From Nautilia sp. PV-1 (GTDB lineage Bacteria > Campylobacterota > Campylobacteria > Campylobacterales > Nautiliaceae): a DNA stretch of 64,000 nt. The notes under the pieces are model-generated. The model searched no databases. It was not told the DNA's origin and saw nothing but the letters and a program-made list of their open reading frames with translations. Shown one piece after another: positions 41,327 to 48,562 of the stretch. The translations under genes were made by a program, and so were the position numbers. The stretch lies in NCBI RefSeq assembly GCF_004006315.1, contig NZ_CP026530.1, positions 1,106,501-1,170,500 of the forward strand, written 5' to 3'. Each line of letters begins with the position of its first letter. The stretch's first letter is position 1.

Positions 41327-41412
41327 CATTTAGGTTTAAGTGAGGGCAAGGAGAAAGGATGAAAAAAAGGATAAACACAACCACATTTATTGCCCTCGCT
41401 TAAAACTAAATG
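41327..41412. repeat. Large inverted repeat in the leader of the early operon
   Basis: Arms 41327-41349 and 41390-41412, 23 bases each with two mismatches, separated by 40 bases. The minus-strand transcript would form a stem of over 20 pairs ending just before the ribosome binding site of the first early gene. A 16-codon leader frame (41386 to 41336, minus strand) with GAGGG 6 bases before its ATG lies inside it. Confidence 0.7.
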
Positions 41413-41441
41413 TATTAACAACAGACTTTCAAAAATCTCAA

Positions 41442-41483
41442 CCTTTACACTTTTTGTTATAATCCGATATATATTTGTAAAGG
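41442..41483 (+). promoter_or_regulatory. Possible second promoter toward the repressor gene
   Basis: An extended -10, TGTTATAAT (41455-41463), reads right toward the repressor with a leader of about 100 bases. It is flanked by the perfect inverted repeat CCTTTACA/TGTAAAGG (41442-41449 and 41476-41483), a possible operator. No good -35 was seen. Confidence 0.35.
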
Positions 41484-41495
41484 TCGTATGTCGTT

Positions 41496-41533
41496 ATTAT
41501 ACATTCATTTGAACTTATTTGTCAAGTCATTTG
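41496..41533 (-). promoter_or_regulatory. Early leftward promoter with repressor operators
   Basis: On the minus strand, TTGACA (41525-41520) and TATAAT (41501-41496) are 18 bases apart, an almost ideal sigma-70 promoter. On the plus strand ATTTG occurs three times at 41507, 41517 and 41529, one per helical turn, over the -35 and spacer; two of the copies lie in small palindromes (TTCATTTGAA and CATTTGTGAATG). These are the likely repressor operators. Confidence 0.7.
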
Positions 41534-41572
41534 TGAATGTTTTTTATTATTTTCTCAAAAAAAGGTTAAAAA

Positions 41573-42439
41573 ATGAACGATACTAAAGCTATTATTAACA
41601 GAATGAAACAAGCATTTAAAGTAAAAACAAATAAAGAATTAGCCGAAAAACTCGGAACCTCAATCTCAAATATTGATAATTGGAAAAAAAGAAACAATAT
41701 TCCTGATAAATACATTCTTTTAACTTCACAAATGAACGATATAAATAAAAATTGGCTCCTAACAGGCGAAGGAAATATGTATTCCGGAAGATGGGGACTG
41801 CAAACTTCCGGCAATGCAATACTCGATAATCTGCTTAGAGAACTTAACTTAAAAGACGAAAACGAACTGATAGAATATTTGGAAAAAAACTATGATTATA
41901 AAACCACAAAAGACGATATTGAAAAATGGAAGCAAAACGGCGAAGAACCATACGGACTTCTTACAAAAATTGCAATAAAAGAAAAAATCAACCTCGAAAA
42001 CCTGTTATTTAAACCCAAAACTGTAAAAATAAACTTTTTCGAAGACGTATATGCCGCCGCAGGAGCAGGTGCGATCAATCATTCTATTAAACCGGTTATT
42101 TTGGAAACAGATTTGAGGATCGTAGAAAAGATCTTCAATATCAAAAACCCGGCATACGGTATAGATATTATTACGGTCGTAGGCGACAGCATGGAACCGT
42201 ATATTTCCAACGGGGAAATAATAGTAATAGAAAGAAACAATAACCCTCATAATGGAGATATTGTAATTGCAAATATCAACGGAAACGTTTATGTTAAAAA
42301 ACTTGAAAAAGATCCATTTGGAAAATGGGTTAAACTTATAAGCGAAAACCCTGCTTACGAAACAATTAAAATAGAAGGTGAAGAACTAAACGACTTGCAG
42401 TTTGTTGGAATTGTAAGAGCTAAGATAAGGCCGTTTTAA
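41573..42439 (+). CDS. CI/LexA-like prophage repressor (S24 peptidase family)
   Basis: A 288-residue repressor. Helix-turn-helix at about 19-40 (TNKELAEKLGTSISNIDNWKKR); a second similar helical domain at about 82-145; and a C-terminal S24 domain with the Ala-Gly cleavage region (YAAAGAGA, about 160-167), the serine in VVGDSMEPY (Ser206) and the lysine in VYVKKL (Lys242 or 243). AAAAAAAGG precedes the ATG. RecA-stimulated self-cleavage should release the prophage from repression after DNA damage. Confidence 0.9.
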   Translation: MNDTKAIINRMKQAFKVKTNKELAEKLGTSISNIDNWKKRNNIPDKYILLTSQMNDINKNWLLTGEGNMYSGRWGLQTSGNAILDNLLRELNLKDENELIEYLEKNYDYKTTKDDIEKWKQNGEEPYGLLTKIAIKEKINLENLLFKPKTVKINFFEDVYAAAGAGAINHSIKPVILETDLRIVEKIFNIKNPAYGIDIITVVGDSMEPYISNGEIIVIERNNNPHNGDIVIANINGNVYVKKLEKDPFGKWVKLISENPAYETIKIEGEELNDLQFVGIVRAKIRPF

Positions 42440-42457
42440 AATAAAAAAGGGGGAAGG

Positions 42458-43225
42458 ATGAAATATTATCAAGATTTAAATGAAATCAATAAAGATGAGA
42501 TAAAATTTACAAGAGATGATATTTTTGATGATATTAATGAAATAGAAGTAGGAGGGAATTTCTTTGTTTTAACTGGAACATTTACATCCGGTAAACGAAA
42601 AGATATAGAAAATTTAATTAAGCAATATGGTGGAAAAATCCAAAAAGATATTACAAAATCGACTGACTATTTAGTTGTAGGAGAAGTAACTACAAGAGAT
42701 TGGAAATATGGAAATTACGGAACAAAAATAGAAAAAGCATTAGAGTGGAAAAAACAAATTCCTTTAAAAATCATTCCGGAACAAGTTTTAATGAAAAGTT
42801 TAAAAAATGGAAATGAAAAAAATATTGATGAATATAAAGATGAAATTTTTGGAATCTTTCTAAATTTAAAAGAAAGAGATAGATATGAAACTGTGGATTA
42901 CCCCTCAGGAAAAATAATTATCCATAATTTAGAAGATGAAATAGAAAATTACACAGATTTTATATTTTCAAAATTAAAAGGACAAGCAATTGAGATAGAA
43001 TTCCATCTATCTCTTATTAAATACGCATATAATAAATTAAATGAAAAAGAAAAAATTGAAGACACATTAAAAGAAAAACTGATTAATTATTTAAAAAACT
43101 CATTATCAAGAAACTTAAAATCACAAAAATCTATTCAACAGATAAAAGAAAATTTTGGCCCTTTTGCAAATACATTATTTTTTAAAAAACAAATAGAAAA
43201 ATTTAGCCAAAAGGAATCAAAATGA
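42458..43225 (+). CDS. BRCT-domain protein of the cargo region
   Basis: A 255-residue protein with a BRCT domain at about 33-112: GNFFVLTGTFTSGKRKDI, then the GG pair in KQYGGKIQKD and STDYLVVGEV, as in the C-terminal domain of NAD-dependent DNA ligases. The rest (about 120-255) is helical and not recognised. GGGGGAAGG precedes the ATG. BRCT domains bind nicked or broken DNA ends and phosphoproteins, so it may act on phage or host DNA ends (inference). It lies 18 bases after the repressor and ends in overlap with the next gene. Confidence 0.8.
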   Translation: MKYYQDLNEINKDEIKFTRDDIFDDINEIEVGGNFFVLTGTFTSGKRKDIENLIKQYGGKIQKDITKSTDYLVVGEVTTRDWKYGNYGTKIEKALEWKKQIPLKIIPEQVLMKSLKNGNEKNIDEYKDEIFGIFLNLKERDRYETVDYPSGKIIIHNLEDEIENYTDFIFSKLKGQAIEIEFHLSLIKYAYNKLNEKEKIEDTLKEKLINYLKNSLSRNLKSQKSIQQIKENFGPFANTLFFKKQIEKFSQKESK

Positions 43226-43593
43226 AAAAGGTAATGTTATCTTCGATTATTATAGCTGTATTAAGTTTTGCAAGTCAAATCCAAGATATTTCTAATAGTG
43301 TAAAATCGTGGGGAGCAACAGTCAAAATACAAAAAAATCATTTAGTAATCATTACTTCACAAAATAGAGTAACCAACCAAATCTTTCAATCCATTATACA
43401 AAATGGAATCTGTATGTATAGTTTTTTTACGCCTGGAATGTTAAAAAATATTAAAGATGTTTATGTTTTAAATAAATTTTCCAAACAGGGCTATGTTCTA
43501 GATAATGCTGAAAACGTTTGCAAAACAATTGGAGAAATGAAAGATAACAATAAAATTAAATTATATATTTCATCCAATACACATTTGTATTAA
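43222..43593 (+). CDS. Small secreted protein of unknown function
   Basis: A 123-residue protein with a clear signal peptide (about 1-18, MKKVMLSSIIIAVLSFAS) and two cysteines (in GICMYSF and ENVCKTIG) that could form a disulphide. The mature part is a small alpha/beta domain, no family recognised. It overlaps the BRCT gene by 4 bases and is probably co-transcribed. Confidence 0.65.
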   Translation: MKKVMLSSIIIAVLSFASQIQDISNSVKSWGATVKIQKNHLVIITSQNRVTNQIFQSIIQNGICMYSFFTPGMLKNIKDVYVLNKFSKQGYVLDNAENVCKTIGEMKDNNKIKLYISSNTHLY

Positions 43594-43622
43594 TTATTTC
43601 TAAGAAATAAAAAGGAGAGAAT

Positions 43623-44297
43623 ATGGATATTAATACACATGTTTTAGATTGTATAAAAGATTATATAAAAGAATATAAAGATATTGTTTCATACGTTATT
43701 GCTTTATTAGGTGCATTTATTGCAATTGCTTTAAATTACAAAAAATTAATAGAACTAATATACGACATAAAATTTATCAAAATTAAATTTTTACATCGAT
43801 TAAAAGATGAAAATTTGAATGAAGATGAATTAGACGAAAATATAAAATATATAATAAATAAAAAAATCAATGAAAATATTTTTTATCAAGTTACAGGAAT
43901 ATATAATACATCTGCAAAAATGCAAGAAAAACTTAAAAAGCTTTTAGAAAAATATCCTTCATATAGTTCAAATTATTTATTATCAATTCTACCTTACATA
44001 AATATTGAAATCAATAATAATAAACTTAATATATCGTCTAATATAAAAAAACTTGAAAAATTTATGTATAAAGCTTTAAAGTGCATAGGTTTTGTTTTAC
44101 TTGTAATAGGAATTTTTCTACTTTTTTATGCAGTTTTTTTAAACTTCAAACTATCGACATTTATTACCAGTCTTCCATTTTTAATTTTAGGTTTCTTTTA
44201 TCTTTACTTAATTCAAGGAATTGAAAAAGCAACTTACTTTATAGAAACTGAAATAAATAATAAGGCGCAAAATGATAATCAAAGAAAAATTAAATGA
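43623..44297 (+). CDS. Membrane protein of unknown function (cargo region)
   Basis: A 224-residue protein: one N-terminal membrane helix (about 22-42), a lysine-rich cytoplasmic domain (about 45-145) and a C-terminal pair of membrane helices (about 155-205). AAAGGAGAG precedes the ATG. The layout resembles membrane effectors in defence cassettes but no motif supports a function. It overlaps the next gene by 26 bases. Confidence 0.65.
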   Translation: MDINTHVLDCIKDYIKEYKDIVSYVIALLGAFIAIALNYKKLIELIYDIKFIKIKFLHRLKDENLNEDELDENIKYIINKKINENIFYQVTGIYNTSAKMQEKLKKLLEKYPSYSSNYLLSILPYINIEINNNKLNISSNIKKLEKFMYKALKCIGFVLLVIGIFLLFYAVFLNFKLSTFITSLPFLILGFFYLYLIQGIEKATYFIETEINNKAQNDNQRKIK

Positions 44298-44949
44298 TAT
44301 AGTCAAAACTCTGCTTGAAGCAGCAAAAAATTGCAAAACAATTCCTTATCCGGCAATATATGAAATATTCGAAGATACAAATGCATCTCGTGCAGATATT
44401 TGGAATACATTTGAAGCTGCGGGAAGAAAAATAGCTCCTTTGAATAAATGCATATTCGGAGCGTTACTAAAAGATAAAGAAGGATTACCAAAAAGTGGAT
44501 TTTTTGATACATATAAAAATCATCGCTCAAATGAATATATCACAATAGTAGGAAACAAACGTATTTTAGAACTTTCCGAACAAGAAAAAGAAGAAATTGT
44601 AGAAAATGAAAGACAAAGAATATGGAATATATTTTGCATAAATATATTACCTGTAAAAATATTTAATGGTTCAGATAATTACGAAGATATTGAAAATGAA
44701 ATATTACATAGAGGACTAGCTATCGTTATTGGTGGTAGAAATGAAGTCAGAAATAAAATAAATGAAATAGAAGAATCTGTAAACAAAAAATTTGGTTTAG
44801 AAAACTCTGAAGAACAATCTATAACATCATTTACCTATAATCACCCTGACACTGAACTTGGAATTCTTTTTGATGAAAGTATTTATAATTATCAAGAAGC
44901 TGAAAAAACTGCAATTGAGATATATGAAAAAACAAATCAAGGAAATTAA
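44272..44949 (+). CDS. Hypothetical protein of the cargo region
   Basis: A 225-residue protein. Residues 1-85 (IPYPAIYEIFEDTNASRADIWNTFEAAGRKIAPLNKCIFGALLKDKEGLPKSGFFD, abridged here as landmarks IPYPAIYEIFED and LLKDKEGLPKSGFF) resemble a small helical N-terminal module I have seen in some nuclease or DNA-repair related proteins; this is uncertain. The rest is charged and helical. It overlaps the membrane protein gene and touches the next gene directly (TAA then ATG). Confidence 0.6.
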   Translation: MIIKEKLNDIVKTLLEAAKNCKTIPYPAIYEIFEDTNASRADIWNTFEAAGRKIAPLNKCIFGALLKDKEGLPKSGFFDTYKNHRSNEYITIVGNKRILELSEQEKEEIVENERQRIWNIFCINILPVKIFNGSDNYEDIENEILHRGLAIVIGGRNEVRNKINEIEESVNKKFGLENSEEQSITSFTYNHPDTELGILFDESIYNYQEAEKTAIEIYEKTNQGN

Positions 44950-45231
44950 ATGGAAGTTTACGCATTTGCAAAAAACAATGAAACAGAAACAGTGCATATC
45001 TTAAAACATCCAGGATTGCTAATATATAAACACAAAACTTTTGATGAAGGAAACTTATCTAAATTTATACCTTATCATCCTGATATACCAGGAGTATTAG
45101 AAAACAATAATTTTTGGGGCAATATCGAAGCTACTCGACTTATGGCTGCTTATTTAGCTAATATAGGAGAAAATGTTTGCGGAAACTGTGTGAGAGAGCT
45201 TTATAAAAATGAATATCCGGATATGGATTGA
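44950..45231 (+). CDS. Hypothetical small protein of the cargo region
   Basis: A 93-residue protein with aromatic and proline-rich segments (HPGLLIYKHKTFDEGNLSKFIPYHPDIPG) and a CGNC pair near the C-terminus (ENVCGNCVRELY) that could bind metal or be redox active. It starts immediately after the upstream stop. No family recognised. Confidence 0.6.
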   Translation: MEVYAFAKNNETETVHILKHPGLLIYKHKTFDEGNLSKFIPYHPDIPGVLENNNFWGNIEATRLMAAYLANIGENVCGNCVRELYKNEYPDMD

Positions 45232-45254
45232 TTTAAAGGGGGAGGTAAAAAATA

Positions 45255-46343
45255 ATGTATAAACTTGATGGTTTTTTTCTTGATACAAATGTATTTGAAA
45301 GCGCTAATTTTGATTTGAAAAAACCAAATATAGCTAAGTTTTTTGAACTATGTGAAAATCATAAAATCAATATATATATCGATAAAACTGTAAAACAAGA
45401 AGTAAAAAATAGAATATTAAAAAAAGCTAATGAAGTAGCAAAAAGTATTAAAAATAATTTACTTCCATATATTTGCAATATCTTGGATATTGAATATTCA
45501 AAGGAAGAACTTGAAAATAAAATTACAAATTATTTAAAAACTCAAATTGATAAAATTTTTGAAAAAATAAAAGTAATTGATAATAATATAAATATCAACG
45601 AATTATTAGAATATTATTTTAAACAAAAAGCTCCATTTAATGTTAATAACAAAAAATATGAATTCCCAGATGCAATAATAATGTTATCTCTTAAACAATA
45701 TATAAATAAAGAAGATAAAAATATAATAGTAATTTCAAACGACGAAGGAATAAGGCAATATTGCTTAGAAAATAATATAGAACACATCAAATTTATATCA
45801 GATGCATTAACTAAAATATATTCTCACATTGAATTATATATATTTGAGTTTCTCCAAAATGAAAAAGAGAAAATTAAAGTTAAAATAGAAGATTATATTA
45901 AGGAAAAAATAGATTTTATAATATATGGTTATGGACCATACTATGATGATATTGAAGTTGATGAATATGAAATAGACAATGTGATAATTAAAAATATAAA
46001 TATGACAAATGTTGATAAAGAAAAAAACGCATTTACAATAACATGTCGTGCAAAAATTGAATTTATCATTAGCACATATCCTTATCCAGACTTTGAACAC
46101 GCTTCACATGACTCTGAAGATGATACATGGTATGTATTTGGAAAATTAAAAACTAAATTTTATCTAACAAAAGAAGTTGAATTGCATTTTGAAGTTGAAA
46201 TAATTGATAAAACATCTAAGGATTTTGAAATATATTTCAAAGGAAAAGACCCAGAAATAGAATTTGATATTTATAATATTCATCCTAAAGATATAATAGA
46301 TCAAGAATATCTAGATGATGATACATGGAAAATATATAAATAA
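45255..46343 (+). CDS. PIN-domain nuclease-like protein (DUF4935 type)
   Basis: A 362-residue protein. The PIN domain fills about residues 1-185 with all four acidic residues visible: Asp10 (FFLDTNVFE), Glu49 (VKQEVKNRI), Asp139 (YEFPDAIIMLSL) and Asp163 (ISNDEGIRQYC). The C-terminal half (about 190-362) is an Asp/Glu-rich beta domain, not recognised. Such proteins cut RNA and occur in toxin or defence systems. GGGGGAGG precedes the ATG. It overlaps in position with the start of the next frame. Confidence 0.78.
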   Translation: MYKLDGFFLDTNVFESANFDLKKPNIAKFFELCENHKINIYIDKTVKQEVKNRILKKANEVAKSIKNNLLPYICNILDIEYSKEELENKITNYLKTQIDKIFEKIKVIDNNININELLEYYFKQKAPFNVNNKKYEFPDAIIMLSLKQYINKEDKNIIVISNDEGIRQYCLENNIEHIKFISDALTKIYSHIELYIFEFLQNEKEKIKVKIEDYIKEKIDFIIYGYGPYYDDIEVDEYEIDNVIIKNINMTNVDKEKNAFTITCRAKIEFIISTYPYPDFEHASHDSEDDTWYVFGKLKTKFYLTKEVELHFEVEIIDKTSKDFEIYFKGKDPEIEFDIYNIHPKDIIDQEYLDDDTWKIYK

Positions 46344-46353
46344 AGGAGATAAC

Positions 46354-47214
46354 GTGACAACAGAAAATATACAAAAAGAAATTGAAACTAGACAATTAAA
46401 AAGATATGCTCAGAAAATTGCAAAAAATACTTATAGCAAAAATTATACAGATTTATCTTTAGACGAATTAAAAGAAGTTTTATCTATAGTTGATAGATAT
46501 GGAAGTAAATATTTGCAATTTTACAAATTTGAAAATGAAGAAGACAAAAAAACTTTTATAAGTAATTTAGAAAACTATGATTATAATCCTATTTTTACAT
46601 TCAAAGAACAAGAAAAGTTGGAAAAATCTTTTATTCATAAAACATCAGATAATGAAAATTTTGAAATTATGTTCAATTTTGAAGTAATAGAAGAAACCTG
46701 GAAAAGCAATGAAGAGAACACAATAAAAGAAAAAATATTCATACCGAGAAGGCGTGTTTTATATTTGCATAATATAGAGAATTATGTCATTTTATCTATT
46801 GATCCAATAGGAATTGGTAGAGCTGTAGCTGGAATAGAACATTTAGAAAAATATAAAAATCAAGTTGAAAAAATATTGACTAATTCTTTATTTGATAGAA
46901 TAAATAAGCTCGATATAGAAGAAACTATAAAAAATCTACTCGAAAACCTAACTCTTACTGCAAAAGGTGTAAAATATGAAGACAAGCAAACAGCAAGAGA
47001 AACCACTACATTATGTAAAAATTCTCAGGATAATTTAAAGGACATTATAGTAAAATTACCTCAAAATATAAATATCCAAGATTTGAGACTAAAATACAAT
47101 AAAACATCTCTTGAGCTTTTCAATAAAGACTTGTTAAAAATAAACTCAAGAGCAAACAAGGAAGTTCACGATGAAATTAAAACAAGCATTATATCTATAT
47201 TGCAGGAACAATAA
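46354..47214 (+). CDS. Hypothetical protein paired with the next gene (cargo region)
   Basis: About 286 residues from GTG 46354, which has AAGGAGATAAC in front. It is lysine and glutamate rich, with a beta segment (PRRRVLYLHNIENYVILSIDPIGIG) in the middle and a long helical C-terminus. No family recognised. The next gene starts 44 bases before its stop, so the two are tightly coupled. Confidence 0.6.
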   Translation: MTTENIQKEIETRQLKRYAQKIAKNTYSKNYTDLSLDELKEVLSIVDRYGSKYLQFYKFENEEDKKTFISNLENYDYNPIFTFKEQEKLEKSFIHKTSDNENFEIMFNFEVIEETWKSNEENTIKEKIFIPRRRVLYLHNIENYVILSIDPIGIGRAVAGIEHLEKYKNQVEKILTNSLFDRINKLDIEETIKNLLENLTLTAKGVKYEDKQTARETTTLCKNSQDNLKDIIVKLPQNINIQDLRLKYNKTSLELFNKDLLKINSRANKEVHDEIKTSIISILQEQ

Positions 47215-47890
47215 ATTAGAAGATATTTCCTGTTTAATACATTTGTCCTTTTTAAATTATATTTCAAGTTATAAAACAACAATTGAGTGGATAAACATCA
47301 ATCCTGAACTTATTGCAATTCCGTTAGGTTTAGATGAGAAAATTATTGAAAACTTACTTAAAGATTTAAGCAACAATTATTCAGAAGTCATTCAAAAAGA
47401 TTACAGATTTTTTTGTCCTGCGAAAATAGAAGACGAAAATAGTTATGAATATTGTGATTCTATTTCAGAAAATGATTTTAAAGAAGAATATTTTTTTGAA
47501 GCTGATTGTAGTGCGTGTGGAGATATGCATGAATTTGAATATGAAAATATTAACAAGTATAAGTATGAAATTGGATACATTGGACATAAAGAAAAACTTT
47601 TAAAAGAGTTATCTTTATCTGAACAAGACATTTTAAAAGAATTATTGATTATAAATACAAATGAAAACAATCTTGATAAATTAGCTAATTTAATTGTAGA
47701 AAAAATTGCTCAGGAAAAACAAATAAATAAAGATGAAACTAAAAAAGGTATTCTTAAACTCTTATATTTAACAAAAGAAACAACAGGACTTATAAAAGGA
47801 ATTAGTGGAGACGCTGCAGACACCATTACAAATGTAAGAAAAATCGCTGAAGAATTCAGTGGTATAGGGATTATTAAGGATTTATTTTAA
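47171..47890 (+). CDS. Hypothetical zinc-ribbon-like protein paired with the previous gene
   Basis: A 239-residue protein with four cysteines (Cys82, Cys95, Cys113, Cys116; FFCPAKI and CSACGDMH) that could form a zinc site in its middle. The N-terminal part resembles a helix-turn-helix (about 40-70), and the last 35 residues form a Gly-rich amphipathic stretch (TTGLIKGISGDAADTITNV, FSGIGIIKDLF) of the kind found at the membrane-active end of some toxins; that is a guess. AAGGAAG precedes the ATG. Confidence 0.6.
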   Translation: MKLKQALYLYCRNNKLEDISCLIHLSFLNYISSYKTTIEWININPELIAIPLGLDEKIIENLLKDLSNNYSEVIQKDYRFFCPAKIEDENSYEYCDSISENDFKEEYFFEADCSACGDMHEFEYENINKYKYEIGYIGHKEKLLKELSLSEQDILKELLIINTNENNLDKLANLIVEKIAQEKQINKDETKKGILKLLYLTKETTGLIKGISGDAADTITNVRKIAEEFSGIGIIKDLF

Positions 47891-48555
47891 TGAAAAAACT
47901 CTTACTTTTAATCCCCCTCTTACTTTTAGCCTTTACAAGCAAATACACACCTGACCTAAACAATTTCCTACAACCTGTCAAATGCAGCAAGGTCTTACAC
48001 AAAACTTCGTTCGACATTTGCTACTCTTGCAAATACAAATATCCCCTCGTAGTTTCATACACTCTGAAAGGTGATCTCGTTAAAAAGAAAATATCTCGCA
48101 AAGGTTTGAGATTCAGACCTGACTATAATTTACCAGCAAAATGCAGATCTTATTCAAAAGACTACTCTAAAACCGGATACGATAGAGGTCACCTTGCAAG
48201 CAATGCTTCATTCGATTATGATAGAAAAATACAAAAAGAAACTTTCTTAATGAGCAACATTGCACCTCAAAAGCCTAACCTTAATCGTAAATATTGGGCT
48301 AAGGTAGAAAAGTTTACTCGTTTTCTTGCAGTTAAATATAAACAAGTGGAAGTTGTTACCGGTGTATGCGGTAATAAAGGACACATAAAAAATAAAGTCG
48401 GTATTCCTGCTTACTGGTATAAAATAATCTACATCCCTGAGTTAAATAAGACTGTGGCTTTTCTTACACCTAATACAAACGTAGGAATGAGTAAGGCTAA
48501 ACTGAAAGAGTATAAGACTACATTAGAAGAGATTAAAAGGGTATGCAATTTCTAA
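47890..48555 (+). CDS. Secreted DNA/RNA non-specific endonuclease (NUC1 family)
   Basis: A 221-residue protein with a signal peptide (about 1-17, MKKLLLLIPLLLLAFTS). The NUC domain shows the catalytic YDRGHLASNASF (His101) and MSNIAPQKPNLNRKYWAKVE with the metal-ligand asparagine. The last third (VVTGVCGNKGHI, IPAYWYKII) fits the family. It would degrade extracellular or periplasmic DNA, for example free DNA or competing phage DNA. It overlaps the upstream stop (TAATG). Its base composition is closer to the host than that of the preceding genes. Confidence 0.88.
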   Translation: MKKLLLLIPLLLLAFTSKYTPDLNNFLQPVKCSKVLHKTSFDICYSCKYKYPLVVSYTLKGDLVKKKISRKGLRFRPDYNLPAKCRSYSKDYSKTGYDRGHLASNASFDYDRKIQKETFLMSNIAPQKPNLNRKYWAKVEKFTRFLAVKYKQVEVVTGVCGNKGHIKNKVGIPAYWYKIIYIPELNKTVAFLTPNTNVGMSKAKLKEYKTTLEEIKRVCNF

Positions 48556-48562
48556 CATACCC

